64,000 nucleotides of DNA from Rhizobiaceae bacterium (GCA_017643495.1 JAEPNK010000001.1:973623-1037622); one strand, 5' to 3'; counted from the stretch's first letter, positions 8,963 through 20,200 are shown. Program-made: numbers and translations. The notes: a model not told the origin generated them from the letters alone.

Positions 8963-9034
8963 AAATAACCCCCAAACGGCATTCGGCCCGACCGTAGAGG
9001 GATATGGTTATTATACGGTTACCCGAGTCTGATA

Positions 9035-9066
9035 CAAAAACCCCGCCAGGCACGAACCGGGCGGGG
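9035..9066 (-). terminator. Rho-independent terminator of the beta-oxidation operon
   Basis: On the minus strand a perfect 7-bp stem CCCCGCC/GGCGGGG (9059-9065 with 9040-9046) and 12-base loop is followed by five T (9035-9039). It lies just past the stop of the FadB/J-type gene. Confidence 0.9.
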
Positions 9067-9091
9067 CTGAAACATGAAGGTTTCCGCCAGC

Positions 9092-11302
9092 CTATGCAGC
9101 TTCTTTCTGCGGTTCCCCGGTTGGGCTGAAGCGGTCGTAGAACTTCTCGTCATTCTTCGCCATCTCGATCAACAGGTCATTGGCCTTGAATTGCTCGCCA
9201 TATTTTTTCTCGAGTTTGGCGAGCAGTTCGACAAAGGCTTTCGTGCCCATCCCGTCAATGTAGGAAATGGCGCCCCCGGTGAACGGTGCAAAACCAAAGC
9301 CGAGAATGGAGCCGACATCCGCCTCGCGTACATCGACAACGACGTTTTCCTCTACACAACGTGCTGCTTCAACGGCAATCGTGGCATGAAACCGGTCAAT
9401 GATTTCCTGCCTGTCGATCTCGTCTGCCTTTTGCTGGGGATACATTTCCTTGAGGCCTGGCCACAAGTGTTTTTTGGCAGGCTTTTCAGGATAGTCATAA
9501 AACCCTTTGCCGTTCTTCTTGCCGAGCCGTCCGTGTTTTTCGACCATTGCGTCGACAAGTTCGATATGGCGCTTTTCAACGGCATCTTCGCCAAGATCCC
9601 GGATCGTCTGGTGCAGGATCTTGTGGCTGAGGTCGATCGCGGTTTCGTCGTTGAGCTGCAACGGTCCGAGCGGCATACCGGCCTGTTTGGCGAGGTTTTC
9701 GATCATTGCCGGTGGCACGCCTTCACTCAGCATGTTGTAGGCTTCCGACATGTAGCGGAGGACACAGCGGTTGACGAAAAAACCGCGGGTGTCATTGACA
9801 ACGATTGGCGTTTTCTTGATCCGCGCAATGTAGTCGAGCGCCATCGCAATTGCCTTGTCGCCGGTCTTGCCACCCTTGATCACCTCCACCAACATCATCA
9901 TGTTGACTGGTGAGAAGAAATGGATGCCGACGAATTGTTCAGGCCGTTTCGAGAATTTCGCAAGATCCGAAATCGGGATTGTCGAGGTGTTCGACGCAAA
10001 GACTGCACCTTCCGGCATGTGGGCTTCCGCCTGTTCGGTCACTATCTTCTTGACATTTGAATCCTCGAACACCGCTTCGATGACCATGTCGACATCGGAA
10101 AGTTTCGAATAGTCATCTGTCGGTGTGATGCGCGAAAGTATTTCTTCCTTCTTCTCTGCGGTAGAGCGCTTCTTCGAGATCGCCTTGTCTTCAAGGCTTT
10201 CCGAATGTGCCTTTCCCTTGTCGGCCGCTTCCTGGTCGCGGTCTATCAATATTACATCAATCCCCGCCTTGGCGGAAACATAGGCAATACCGGCACCCAT
10301 CAGGCCGGCGCCCAGAACACCGATCTTGCCGATCTCGTTTTTCTCGATGCCTTTCGGACGCCTGGCCCCCTTGTTCAGTTCCTGCATGGACATGAACAGG
10401 GTGCGGATCATCATGCTTGCCTCTGTTGAGCGCAAGACCTGGGCAAAATACCGGCTTTCAATCTTGAGCGCAGTATCAAACGGTACAAGAAGGCCCTCAT
10501 AGACACACTTCATGATTGCCCGCGCACCAGGATAATTGTCCTGCGTTTCCCGGCGATAGATCGCATTGGCAGGCGGGAAAAGCTGGAATCCGGCCGGTGA
10601 GTAGACCTTGTTGCCGGGGAGACGGAAACCGCGTTCGTCCCAGGGCTGGACACCTTTCAGGCCGTTGTTGATGAGTTCCTTTGCCTTTGAAACCAGTTCG
10701 CCTTCCGGCACCACTTCCGTGACAAGACCGTTTGCCTTGGCCTTGCCCGGATGCATATTGCCACCCTTGAGAAGGAATTGCAGGGCTTCCTGGGTATGCA
10801 TCAGGCGGGGTGTGCGTTGTGTTCCGCCTCCGCCAGGGAAAAGACCGACTTTCACCTCAGGCAGAGCGACCTTGGCGTCATCCGCCATTACACGGGCATG
10901 ACAGGCAAGACACATTTCCAGACAGCCGCCCAGTGCCTGACCGTTGATCGCCGCGACAAACGGTTTACCGGAGGTTTCCTGTTTGCGCAGAAGCTGGTTC
11001 AGGCGATAGGCATTGTCAAACAGGAGCTGCGTGGCAGCTTCGTTGTCTTCGCTGAATTTCTGTTTGTACTCACCCAGCATTTGCTGAAGCATGGAGAGGT
11101 CGGCACCTGCCCCGAAAGTTTTCTTTCCGGATGCAAGAACGACGCCCTTGACCGCATCATCGGCAACCAGTTCGTCAATGATCTTTTCCCATTCCTCCAT
11201 GACCGAAAGGTCGATCACGTTCATGGATTTTCCCGGCATGTCCCAGGTGACAACCGCAATGCCGTCGCTGTCGGTTTCGATTTTGAAGTTTTCGTAGCTC
11301 AT
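9092..11302 (-). CDS. fadJ: Bifunctional enoyl-CoA hydratase / 3-hydroxyacyl-CoA dehydrogenase (FadB/FadJ type)
   Basis: This 736-residue protein has two parts. The N-terminal crotonase domain shows 'ALGGCLEMCLACHARV' and 'LPEVKVGLFPGGGGTQR', with the oxyanion hole and catalytic Glu region. The central Rossmann domain shows 'IGVLGAGLMGAGIAYVSAKA', followed by the 3HCDH domains 'GIHFFSPVNMMMLVEVI' and 'DTRGFFVNRCV'. It performs steps two and three of fatty acid beta-oxidation. ATG 11302 has AAAGGAAA upstream; an upstream in-frame ATG (11326) is less likely. It is the last gene of a seven-gene fatty-acid operon and is directly followed by a strong terminator. Confidence 0.93.
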   Translation of the reverse strand: MSYENFKIETDSDGIAVVTWDMPGKSMNVIDLSVMEEWEKIIDELVADDAVKGVVLASGKKTFGAGADLSMLQQMLGEYKQKFSEDNEAATQLLFDNAYRLNQLLRKQETSGKPFVAAINGQALGGCLEMCLACHARVMADDAKVALPEVKVGLFPGGGGTQRTPRLMHTQEALQFLLKGGNMHPGKAKANGLVTEVVPEGELVSKAKELINNGLKGVQPWDERGFRLPGNKVYSPAGFQLFPPANAIYRRETQDNYPGARAIMKCVYEGLLVPFDTALKIESRYFAQVLRSTEASMMIRTLFMSMQELNKGARRPKGIEKNEIGKIGVLGAGLMGAGIAYVSAKAGIDVILIDRDQEAADKGKAHSESLEDKAISKKRSTAEKKEEILSRITPTDDYSKLSDVDMVIEAVFEDSNVKKIVTEQAEAHMPEGAVFASNTSTIPISDLAKFSKRPEQFVGIHFFSPVNMMMLVEVIKGGKTGDKAIAMALDYIARIKKTPIVVNDTRGFFVNRCVLRYMSEAYNMLSEGVPPAMIENLAKQAGMPLGPLQLNDETAIDLSHKILHQTIRDLGEDAVEKRHIELVDAMVEKHGRLGKKNGKGFYDYPEKPAKKHLWPGLKEMYPQQKADEIDRQEIIDRFHATIAVEAARCVEENVVVDVREADVGSILGFGFAPFTGGAISYIDGMGTKAFVELLAKLEKKYGEQFKANDLLIEMAKNDEKFYDRFSPTGEPQKEAA

Positions 11303-11318
11303 GAATGTTTCCTTTGGC

Positions 11319-11693
11319 TCAAGCACCCAGGTTCGAGCGTTGCTGGTCTACAGATTTGGTGATGTCGGCTATGACGTTGCCGGTATGTGCAGTTTCTCCC
11401 GGTTCAAAGAGAAGGCACATGACCTCGTCCGTGCATTCCGGTTTGTGCTCGACGCCCTTGGGCACTGTATGGATGTCACCGGCTCCGAGAACAACGTCTT
11501 CGCGGTCCTTGTAGCGGATCGTGAGACTTCCCTTCAGCACGAGGAATATTTCGTCCTCCTGCTCATGATGGTGCCAAACGAATTCCCCCTTGAGCTTGCA
11601 GACCTTGACCATCTGTCCGTTGGCCTCGGCAACAGCCCGGGGTGACCAGAAATCGCTGATATCTTCAAACGTGTCGTAAATGTTTTTCTTCAT
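11319..11693 (-). CDS. Cupin domain protein
   Basis: This 124-residue single-domain cupin has metal ligands visible in '[18 protein letters not shown]' (HxH...E, cupin motif 1) and a second motif around '[11 protein letters not shown]' with the last His. Cupins of this size bind a metal and may be small dioxygenases, isomerases or sensors. It sits between the thiolase (4-base gap) and the FadJ-type gene (16-base gap), so it is cotranscribed with beta-oxidation genes. A role in that pathway is inference from position. Confidence 0.85.
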   Translation of the reverse strand: MKKNIYDTFEDISDFWSPRAVAEANGQMVKVCKLKGEFVWHHHEQEDEIFLVLKGSLTIRYKDREDVVLGAGDIHTVPKGVEHKPECTDEVMCLLFEPGETAHTGNVIADITKSVDQQRSNLGA

Positions 11694-11697
11694 GGGA

Positions 11698-12906
11698 TCA
11701 CACCCGCTCGATAATCGTTGCGGTTCCCATGCCCGCTCCGATGCAGAGTGTCACGAGCGCGGTATTCTGGTCGCGGCGTTCCAGTTCGTCGAGCACCGTA
11801 CCGAGGATCATCGCCCCTGTTGCACCGAGTGGGTGACCCATGGCAATAGCCCCGCCATTCACGTTGATCTTGTCATGCGAAATGTCGAAATGCTGCATGT
11901 ATCGCAGGACAACCGATGCAAAAGCCTCGTTCAGTTCAAAAAGGTCAATGTCATCAAGTTTCATGCCTGCCCGCTTGAGCAGTTTTTCGGTAACGTCGAC
12001 CGGGCCGGTCAGCATCAGGGCGGGGTCTGAGCCGATATTCGCGAAAGCGTGGATTTTTGCCCGGGGTTTCAGGCCAAGCTTCTTGCCACCTTCTTCAGAC
12101 CCCATCAGCACGGCAGCAGCGCCATCGACGATGCCAGAAGAATTGCCCGCGTGGTGAACGTGGTTGACGTTTTCCACTTCCGGGTGGGCTGCAATGGCCA
12201 CGGCATTGAAGCCACCCATTTCACCCATCATCACGAAAGACGGGTCCAGCGAGGCCAGTGACTGCATGTCTGTGCCCGGCCGCATGTGTTCGTCATGATC
12301 CAGAATGGTCAAGCCGTTCTGGTCCTTGACCGGAACAACGGAATTCTTGAACCTTCCTTCTTCCCAGCTTTTCGCAGCCCGTTTCTGGCTTTCAACCGAA
12401 TAGGCGTCGACATCATCGCGCGAAAAACCGTATTTCGATGCAATCAGGTCTGCCGACACACCTTGCGGCATGAAATAAGAGGGAACGGCAACGCTCGGGT
12501 CCATGGGCCACGCACCGCCAGAGGCGCCAATGCCAACGCGGGACATGGATTCGACCCCGCCTGCAATCACGATATCGTTTGCGCCTGAATTGATCGTGCC
12601 GGCAGCAAAGTTGATTGCATCAAGCCCGGACGCGCAGAAACGGTTGATCTGCATGCCGGGAACCTGGGTGTCATATTCGGCCTCGAATACGGCAGCCCGT
12701 GCGATGTCGCCACCGGCTTCGCCTACCGGATCAACACAGCCGAGGACCACATCATCGACCTGTGTTGTGTCAATCTCGCTGCGGTCGCGCAAGGCCGACA
12801 ATGTGTGCGCAGACAGTCGGACAGCAGGCACTTCGTGCAGGCTGCCATCCTTTTTGCCGCGGCCCCGCGGGGTGCGGACGTGATCGTAAATATAAGCTTC
12901 AGCCAT
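11698..12906 (-). CDS. Acetyl-CoA C-acetyltransferase (thiolase)
   Basis: This 402-residue thiolase has nucleophile Cys91 in '[11 protein letters not shown]', catalytic His in '[15 protein letters not shown]' and the second Cys in '[11 protein letters not shown]'. The length and residues fit the degradative FadA/FadI family that releases acetyl-CoA in the last beta-oxidation step. ATG 12906 has AAGGAG at good spacing; a longer open frame up to 13146 runs into the GST gene and is rejected. With the downstream FadJ-type protein it would form the two-subunit oxidation complex. Confidence 0.93.
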   Translation of the reverse strand: MAEAYIYDHVRTPRGRGKKDGSLHEVPAVRLSAHTLSALRDRSEIDTTQVDDVVLGCVDPVGEAGGDIARAAVFEAEYDTQVPGMQINRFCASGLDAINFAAGTINSGANDIVIAGGVESMSRVGIGASGGAWPMDPSVAVPSYFMPQGVSADLIASKYGFSRDDVDAYSVESQKRAAKSWEEGRFKNSVVPVKDQNGLTILDHDEHMRPGTDMQSLASLDPSFVMMGEMGGFNAVAIAAHPEVENVNHVHHAGNSSGIVDGAAAVLMGSEEGGKKLGLKPRAKIHAFANIGSDPALMLTGPVDVTEKLLKRAGMKLDDIDLFELNEAFASVVLRYMQHFDISHDKINVNGGAIAMGHPLGATGAMILGTVLDELERRDQNTALVTLCIGAGMGTATIIERV

Positions 12907-12922
12907 GATGTGCTCCTTAAAG

Positions 12923-13558
12923 TCAGGTTTGCGGACCCGTAGGCAGGAGTGCCTCGGGTGGCTGCCAGTTTTCGAGATTTTGAATTCGGGAAAGCCAGTT
13001 CTTGATCCCCGGGTAATCGTCCCAGGAAACGCCGATATGGTCTGGCCAGAACAGATAGCCGCAACAGGAAAGGTCGGCCAGTGTCGCCTGGTTTGTCGCG
13101 ATCCAGTCACGATTTGAAAGATGCCCGTCGAGTACCTTGAGCGCACTCATGCCGCGTCCTTTCAGGAACTCGGTCTCCGGTTCGCCTTCCTTCTTCATAA
13201 ACCGGCTCATGAACCGGTAGGTTGCGACGTAACTCGTAAGCTTGTGATTGTCGAAAAACATCCAGCGCAGCATTTCCAGTTCGTCTGCCCTGTTGCCGGG
13301 AACGAACTTGTCATGCCGGTCTGCCAGATGCAGCAGGATGACACCGGTTTGGCTCAGGACGCGATCATCTTGCGTGTGGTCGACAAGCACGGGAACTTCA
13401 CCCATGGCATTGAGCTTGCGGTAATCATCGGCCCGTGTGGCACCCTTGAAAAAGTCTACCCATTCGGCCTGCCAGTCAGCCTTGCACAGTGCCAGCATCA
13501 AGGCTGCCTTGTAGGCATTTCCTGACTCTGCAAAGGATTTCAGCGTGTAATCGCTCAT
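12923..13558 (-). CDS. Glutathione S-transferase family protein
   Basis: This 211-residue protein has an N-terminal thioredoxin-fold domain with the family cis-Pro and SNAIL-like region ('GEVPVLVDHTQDDRVLSQT') and an all-helical C-terminal domain. It presumably conjugates or reduces electrophiles with glutathione in the cytosol; substrate unknown. Its ATG overlaps the TGA of the DUF1330 gene (ATGA at 13555-13560 region), so the two are translationally coupled. It lies inside the beta-oxidation operon, where it might remove reactive enoyl or aldehyde by-products; this is inference. Confidence 0.88.
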   Translation of the reverse strand: MSDYTLKSFAESGNAYKAALMLALCKADWQAEWVDFFKGATRADDYRKLNAMGEVPVLVDHTQDDRVLSQTGVILLHLADRHDKFVPGNRADELEMLRWMFFDNHKLTSYVATYRFMSRFMKKEGEPETEFLKGRGMSALKVLDGHLSNRDWIATNQATLADLSCCGYLFWPDHIGVSWDDYPGIKNWLSRIQNLENWQPPEALLPTGPQT

Positions 13559-13869
13559 CAGCCGTCAAAGCCTTCCATCAGGATGATGACTGCTTCTGAA
13601 ACTGCCTGGCGGTGTTTTTTCGCATCGGCATAAATGTCGGAATTGTAGCAATCCTGCGCCGCCTGGAAGGATTCAAACTCCGCGATGACATGGCGGGAAC
13701 CGATATCGGCTCCCTCGGCAATCTTGAACTCTCCGCCTCTTGCCAGGAATTTTGCATTGTACTTTTGAAAGGCCGGTGCAGCGCCTTCTACATAGGCCTT
13801 GTAACTGTCGCTTGAAAAAGCGCTGCCGTCTTCTGCCTTTACATGTGCGATCCAGTAACCTTTTGCCAT
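13558..13869 (-). CDS. DUF1330 domain protein
   Basis: This 103-residue protein matches DUF1330: 'AKGYWIAHVKAEDGSAF' at the start, then 'ARGGEFKIAEG', and 'SRHVIAEFESFQAAQDCYNS' split by a short gap. The fold is a ferredoxin-like dimeric alpha-beta barrel, seen in small monooxygenase-like proteins, but no function is established. The start is ATG 13869 behind AGGAGACAAA; an upstream in-frame ATG (13908) lacks this. Its stop overlaps the GST start. Confidence 0.85.
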   Translation of the reverse strand: MAKGYWIAHVKAEDGSAFSSDSYKAYVEGAAPAFQKYNAKFLARGGEFKIAEGADIGSRHVIAEFESFQAAQDCYNSDIYADAKKHRQAVSEAVIILMEGFDG

Positions 13870-13932
13870 GTTTTGTCTCCTCTTTATGACCAGTCGCGAT
13901 ACAGGCATCCACCTGTTTCCATCCTGGATATT

Positions 13933-15111
13933 TCAGCCCTTTTGCAGTGATCGTGCAATCAGCAATTTCATGATTTCGTTCGTGCCGCCATAAATGCGTT
14001 GGACGCGGGCATCACGGTACATCCGGGCAATCGGATATTCGTTCATGTAACCATAGCCACCAAACAGTTGAAGGCATTCATCCATCACTTTTCCCTGCAG
14101 GTCGCTGAGCAGGTATTTCGCCATTGATGCGGTTTCCGTATCCAGACCGCCATTTAAATGGCGTTCGACACAATGATTGACAAATGCCTTGGCCATTGTC
14201 GCTTCCGATTTCATTTCAGCCAGCTTGAACTGGGTATTCTGGAAGTCGATTATCGGCTTGCCAAAAGCCTTGCGCTCCCCGGCATAGTCTATTGTCAGGG
14301 CCAGTGCGCGTTCTATGGAAGCCATTGCCTGGTTGGCGATGATAAGCCGCTCTTGTGGCAATTGATTCATCAACTGGTAGAAACCCTGTCCTTCGTCACT
14401 GCCCAGAAGGTTGGATGTCGGAATCTTGGCGTCGTTGAAGAACAGTTCAGACGTATCATTCGCCTTGAAGCCGATCTTGTCGAGGTTGCGTCCGCGCTCA
14501 AACCCTTCGAGCCCCTCCGTTTCCACAACCATGAGGGAAGTTCCCTTTGCCCCTTCAGCCGGGTCAGTCTTGGCAACAACAAGAATCAGGTTCGCGTTTT
14601 GCCCGTTGGTAATGAAGGTTTTCGAGCCGCTGATTGAATACTGGTTCCCGTCACGGGACGCGGTTGTCTTTATGCCCTGGAGATCGGACCCTGCACCGGG
14701 TTCTGTCATGGCTATTGCCCCGATCAGTTCACCCGTTGCCATTTTCGGCAGCCATTTTGCCTTCTGCTCCTCCGTTCCGTAGGCTTCGATGTACGGAGCA
14801 ACAATCCCTGAATGAAGGGCGATGCCGAATCCGTCGACACCGGCATGTCCGATGGCTTCAATGATTGCAGCCTCCTCGGCATAGCTTGCCCCGCCGCCTC
14901 CATATGCTTCCGGCATGGAAGCGCACAAAAGACCGTTGGCTCCGGCTTTCTCCCATTCTGAACGCGGGACAATCTCCTCACGCTCATACGTTTCGTAGTG
15001 TGGCGCGATTTCGTCATCCATGAAGCGGCCGGCCATTTCCCGCACCATGGTGAACTCCTCGTTCATCCATGCTGCAGGAGGCATTGACAGTATGTCAGAG
15101 TGGTTTGGCAT
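13933..15111 (-). CDS. Acyl-CoA dehydrogenase, long-chain/isovaleryl type
   Basis: This 392-residue FAD enzyme performs the first oxidation of beta-oxidation. Signatures are 'AMTEPGAGSDLQGIKT' and 'GYGYMNEYPIARMYRDARV'. The C-terminal motif reads YGGTNEI, with Gly where medium- and short-chain enzymes have the catalytic Glu of YEGT. Instead Glu254 in 'NQLPQERLIIAN' sits where long-chain and isovaleryl-CoA dehydrogenases carry their catalytic base. This favours long-chain or branched substrates. It follows the larger dehydrogenase by 12 bases in the operon. Confidence 0.93.
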   Translation of the reverse strand: MPNHSDILSMPPAAWMNEEFTMVREMAGRFMDDEIAPHYETYEREEIVPRSEWEKAGANGLLCASMPEAYGGGGASYAEEAAIIEAIGHAGVDGFGIALHSGIVAPYIEAYGTEEQKAKWLPKMATGELIGAIAMTEPGAGSDLQGIKTTASRDGNQYSISGSKTFITNGQNANLILVVAKTDPAEGAKGTSLMVVETEGLEGFERGRNLDKIGFKANDTSELFFNDAKIPTSNLLGSDEGQGFYQLMNQLPQERLIIANQAMASIERALALTIDYAGERKAFGKPIIDFQNTQFKLAEMKSEATMAKAFVNHCVERHLNGGLDTETASMAKYLLSDLQGKVMDECLQLFGGYGYMNEYPIARMYRDARVQRIYGGTNEIMKLLIARSLQKG

Positions 15112-15123
15112 CCCGGTAACAGA

Positions 15124-16920
15124 CTAGAACGCGTCTGCTTCCAGTGCCATCATGCTCTCTGCACCGGATTCAATTCGTGAAAGGTGAGCCGACGTTTCAG
15201 GCATCAGGCGATCCATGAAATATTTTGCTGTGGCAAGCTTTCCTTCATGGAATGAAGCCTTTTCTCCTGCGCCTTCATCCAGCGCGGCAAGCGACTTCTC
15301 GGCCATCAGGCCCCACATGTAGCCCAGGGCGACAAGGCCGAACATGTGCATGAAATCCATTGAAGCGGCTCCGGCATTGTTCGGGTTCTGCATGCCGTTC
15401 TGCATCAGCCACATGACGGAGGCTTCCAGATCTTTCACACCATTGCGAAGTGGCTTGGTGTAGGGAAGCATCTTCTCGTTTTCCATGTGCTTCTTGGTGA
15501 AGGCATTGACCTCTTCCATGAAGCTGCGCATGGCGCGGCCGCCATCCTTTGGCAGTTTTCGACCAACGAGGTCGAGCGCCTGAATGCCGTTCGCCCCTTC
15601 GTAAATCTGGGCAATGCGGGCATCGCGTACAAACTGGCTCATGCCCCATTCCTCGATGTAGCCATGGCCACCGAAGACTTGCTGGGCGTTGACGCAGTTC
15701 TCAAAACCCTTGTCGGTCAGAACGCCTTTGACGATCGGGGTCAACAAACCCATCAGGTCATCTGCCGCCTGTTTTTCCTCGTCGGAGGTTGCACGGTGTG
15801 AAATATCGCCTTTCAACGCAGTCCAGAGCATCAATGTACGGGCTGCTTCGTTGAAGGATTTGATATTCATCAGCATGCGGCGAACGTCCGGATGCACGAT
15901 GATCGGATCGGCCTTCTTGTCGGGCTGGGCTGGACCGGTGAGCGCGCGGCCCTGAATGCGGTCTTTCGCGTAGGCGGCGGCATTCTGGTAAGCGATTTCT
16001 GATTGCGACAGTCCTTGCAGGCCTACGCCAAGACGTGCCTCGTTCATCATGATGAACATGGCGGCAAGCCCCTTGTTTTCAGCGCCAACAAGATAACCGG
16101 TCGCCTCGTCATAATTCATGACACAGGTCGAATTGCCATGAATGCCCATTTTTTCCTCAATGGATCCGCACGAAACGCCATTGCGATCGCCAATGCTGCC
16201 ATCCTCACCGACATGATATTTCGGGACGATGAACAGTGAAATTCCCTTGGTACCCTCCGGGGCTCTTTCAATGCGGGCAAGAACCAGATGAATGATATTG
16301 TCCGAAAGGTCATGTTCTCCGGCAGAGATGAAAATCTTCTGGCCTGAAATCCGGTAGCTTCCGTCATCTGCAGGAACAGCCTTCGTGCGCAACAGTCCGA
16401 GATCAGTACCACAATGCGGTTCCGTCAGGTTCATCGTGCCGGTCCATGAGCCTTCAATCATGTTTGGCAGGTATTTCTGTTTTTGTTCGTCGGACCCGTG
16501 CACCTGAATGGCGGCAATCGCTCCTTGTGTCAGGCCGGGATACATGGCGAACGCCTGGTTGGAGGAAGAAAGATATTCACCAACGGCTGTGTGCAATGTG
16601 TAGGGCAGCCCCTGGCCACCGTGATCGGGGTCGGCAGCAAGCCCCATCCAGCCACCTTCACGATAGGACTGGTAGGCTTCCTTGAACCCCTTGGGTGTGG
16701 TTACTTCGCCGTCATCACTTCGCTTGCACCCTTCCTGGTCGCCACTTTGGTTCAGGGGATGGATGATTTCTTCGCACATCTTGGCTGCTTCACCAAGAAT
16801 GGCCTCGATCATGTCAGGTGTCGCTTCTTCAAACCCGGGCAGGTTGTTGTAGCGCTCGATATTCAGAACATCGTTGATGATATAAAGCGTGTCCTCAACC
16901 GGGGCATTGTAGATTGGCAT
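15124..16920 (-). CDS. Acyl-CoA dehydrogenase, large form with C-terminal extension
   Basis: This 598-residue protein is about 200 residues longer than classical acyl-CoA dehydrogenases. It begins with the family's N-terminal extension '[19 protein letters not shown]', then the FAD domains ('[19 protein letters not shown]', '[20 protein letters not shown]'), with the active-site Glu in '[14 protein letters not shown]' and a C-terminal helical domain. This class is used for long-chain acyl-CoA in proteobacteria. It is the first gene of the beta-oxidation operon, so the operon promoter should lie just beyond 16920. Confidence 0.93.
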   Translation of the reverse strand: MPIYNAPVEDTLYIINDVLNIERYNNLPGFEEATPDMIEAILGEAAKMCEEIIHPLNQSGDQEGCKRSDDGEVTTPKGFKEAYQSYREGGWMGLAADPDHGGQGLPYTLHTAVGEYLSSSNQAFAMYPGLTQGAIAAIQVHGSDEQKQKYLPNMIEGSWTGTMNLTEPHCGTDLGLLRTKAVPADDGSYRISGQKIFISAGEHDLSDNIIHLVLARIERAPEGTKGISLFIVPKYHVGEDGSIGDRNGVSCGSIEEKMGIHGNSTCVMNYDEATGYLVGAENKGLAAMFIMMNEARLGVGLQGLSQSEIAYQNAAAYAKDRIQGRALTGPAQPDKKADPIIVHPDVRRMLMNIKSFNEAARTLMLWTALKGDISHRATSDEEKQAADDLMGLLTPIVKGVLTDKGFENCVNAQQVFGGHGYIEEWGMSQFVRDARIAQIYEGANGIQALDLVGRKLPKDGGRAMRSFMEEVNAFTKKHMENEKMLPYTKPLRNGVKDLEASVMWLMQNGMQNPNNAGAASMDFMHMFGLVALGYMWGLMAEKSLAALDEGAGEKASFHEGKLATAKYFMDRLMPETSAHLSRIESGAESMMALEADAF

Positions 16921-17292
16921 GTCGCATTCTCCTCATAAGGCCAGCCATTCTGATCGTAGCAGCTGGTACCATTCAACCAAAGCTGCACTCATATAGCGAA
17001 TTCTTACGTTTGCGTAAACGTCAATTATTGTCGCGGAATCCGATTTGTCTCATAATTTCACATACAGGCAACATTTGTCATTTCAGAAACAAATTCAATG
17101 AGCCTGACATGGCAGGGTTGGTCGGCGGCCAAATGAATTTTTGAGCCATATTCAGGCGCAGGAAGCAAAAATTAACAATTTGATACCGCCAGATTAACCC
17201 ATTGTTTACCCTGTTTTGTGAATGCTTGGGCTGAACACGTGGGGATTCGTGCCCCCATTGTATCTGTTTTTCACCGTACCGGGCAGTTGCTT
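16921..17292. other. Divergent intergenic region between fad operon and podJ-like gene
   Basis: About 370 bases of relatively AT-rich DNA hold the promoters of the minus-strand beta-oxidation operon and of the plus-strand PodJ-like gene. The only recognisable site is the CtrA-like box at 17194-17208. No small ORF or RNA gene was recognised. Confidence 0.6.
17194..17209. promoter_or_regulatory. CtrA-like box upstream of the PodJ-like gene (one mismatch)
   Basis: TTAA-CCCATTG-TTTAC matches the CtrA recognition sequence TTAA-N7-TTAAC except for one base in the second half. It lies about 85 bases upstream of ATG 17293. An isolated TTAAC is at 17172. Confidence 0.45.
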
Positions 17293-20200
17293 ATGCGCAG
17301 ATCAAGATCACATCTCAACAATCTGGCCGCCAACCAACCGGCAAGTCATGGCTTGGGCCCTGCACCCCAAGTGCCGGCGGGTGTCAGCCAGCAGATAGAA
17401 GAGATCGGTCGCCGCCTGAGTGCCCTTGGTGTCCACACGCAATCCCATGCAACAGGCGACGGAAATACTTATGGGCACGCTGCCCACGGTGTCGGGCCAG
17501 ATGCCTATTCGCGGTCACCCGCTTCCAGGGAGCAGGGTGGTTATCCGCAATACAACATGCAGGCAGGCGCTTTTCCCATGTCTGCTCCGGCCCCGGAACT
17601 GGATCATATCCGTTCAAGCCTTGAGCAAATCGGGTCAAAGCTGAACGCAATGAGCCGGAGCGAAACCGGCCACGAACAGAACGCCCGTCACTCAGAGGTC
17701 TTGGTGCGCCAGAACGAACAGATCACATCTGAGCTGTTGGAAATGCGTAAGCAGATCGCCTCCGCCGGGAAGACAGACAATTCTGGCCTGGTTTCCGAGA
17801 TGGAGAAAATCAGGCAGAGCCTGGAAGCCAGTCATGCCGAGATCACGCGGCAATTGTCTGAAGGCCGAGGCGGAGGAAATGACAGCAAATATGCGCAGGT
17901 TGTGGAAGCCAGTCATGAGCGCTTGTCAGGCGAACTCCAGGGGTTGCGTTCTGTCATGGACGAGTTCGCCGACATGTCCGGCAATTCGGTCCGCGCACTT
18001 GAGGCACGTCACGATGACTTCTTGCGCCGGATAGATGATTTGCAGCAGGGCATTAATGTTGCTGCCGGAAATCCCGAGCTTTACAGGGAAGTCGTTGAAA
18101 ACAGCTATCGTGAGATAGCCGGGAACTTTGCCGATCTGAAAGAGACGGTAATGCACCTGCAGCAATCACGCGACGACATGGCTGCCCCGGACTTTACCCA
18201 GATCGAAATGCGGCTTGAGGAAATCACCCGGGCAGTTGTTGCGTTGTCTGCAGGCAACCAGAATCTGGACAATCTGGAGCGCATAGAGGCACGCATTGCC
18301 GATATCGGCAAAACGGTTTCAGCGATGCAGCCGGGTGACAGCGATACGCATTTCGCCAATATTGAAAGGGAGATTGCCGGCCTTCGCGAGCAACTCGCAA
18401 CAGCAGCGGCTCCCGCGCCAGGCTTTGATCCCTCTGCACTTGAACGCCAGATGTCGGAAATTCGTGAAAACCTCAACGAACTGAGCACCAGGGTCGCTGA
18501 CAATGGCGCTCCGGTGACAGATTTTGCCGACATGGCTGCGCAGATATCGCAATTGTCAGACAAGTTTGACAACCGCATGCCTTTCATGGCTTCAGCAGAG
18601 AGTGAAGAAGGTGGCTCCATAGATCTTGCGGCGCTGATTGGCCGGCTGGATGACATGGTTGAGCAGGTGGCTGAACTGAAATCCCGCCCCCTGGATGTGT
18701 CGGCGGTACAGACCCTTGTCGATCAGGTCCCCGACCACAGCGACGCATTTGCTTCACTTGAGCGACAATTGGGCGATATTCTGAACCGTCTGGCCGAAGT
18801 CGATGGTGAAGGTGCGAGCCTTGAACCGATTACGGAACGGCTGGCCGGTATTGAACAGCAAATCGGCGCCAGCCGTGACATTGCGGTTGAAGTAGCAGCA
18901 CAGGCTGCTGAAGAAGCGATTGAACGTGCCATCCGGGAACTTCCTGCGCAGGCCGCCCAGTCCGGCAGCAGCGTAGATACACAGGCAATTGAAAGCCTTA
19001 CTCATGATCTGCGGCGTTGGCAGGAGACTGTTTCAGGGGCCAATGCAGAAAACCATGAAACGTTTGAGGCAGTGAGAGATGTCCTCAACACGATAGCCGA
19101 CCGCTTGTCACAAGTCGAGGCCGGCATGCAGTCAGCCATGACAGGTGGTCAGGCAGTGTCCCGCCAGGAATATCAAGCCGAACCGGAAAGGGCAGATGAT
19201 GCCCCGGTCTCTCATGAAGCTTCTGGTCTGTATGACAATGAAGACGCGCAGGAACTCTATGCTGAACCAGCAGTTTCAGGCCATGCTTCTGAGCAGCCCG
19301 GCGAACATCAAACCCATCACTCCGCTCCGGTTACAAGCCAGCCCAATGCCAATACCAACCCGCTTTATGCTGCTGCGGTAGGTGAGGCAAACGTGCAAGC
19401 AGCTGATCCGTCTGAGGAAAACCTGCCACGGGTTGAAACACCTGCCATGGAAATGGCGGAAATGCCCGATGCCCCGGTATCGGATGATTTTGTCGAGGAA
19501 GACATGCCGATCGAGCCTGGAAACGGGGCTCCGGATCTGGCGGCACTGGTCAAACAGGCGAACGAACGTCGCAAGAGCAGCGACAAGTCGGGCTCGGCCA
19601 CTTCAGGCATGGACTTTCTGGCATCTGCAAGAAGGGCAGCGCAGGCTGCTGCGCAGGAAGCCAGCATGGTTCAGGAACAAGTCGAGGTTGAGAAGAAACA
19701 AAGTCTTTTGACAAATCTTCCCGGCCTCATTGCAAAAAACAAGAAAGTCCTGATGTATGGCGCAGCGGCTATTCTGATCGTTGTCATGGCCATACCGGTT
19801 GCAAGTCGCTTTCTGTCGCCTGACCCCGCGCCCGTCAGTGATGATGCTGCTGTTCCTGCAATTGAGGAAACACTGGATAGCCCATCGGTTGAAGAGAGCA
19901 CTCTTGTTGAGCCTGACGCTGGTTTGTCGGGAACAGGGTTGAATGAAGATACCGCAACTGACCCGGCCGCAGATGTTGAAGAATTGCCGCAAGTTGATGG
20001 TGCTGCGGAAAGCTCTGTGGATGCAACAGCAGATGAAGCCGATGCCGCTTGGCAGGAAGAGAATGAAGAAACATCAGAAGGCGCTGAATCCCTTCAGTCC
20101 GCCACTCTGGAAATTACCGAAATTCCTGCGGAAAACATCCCATCCTTTGATACTGGCGAACTCGATTTTGCCAATGATGCACTGAAATCGGCCGTCTCTG

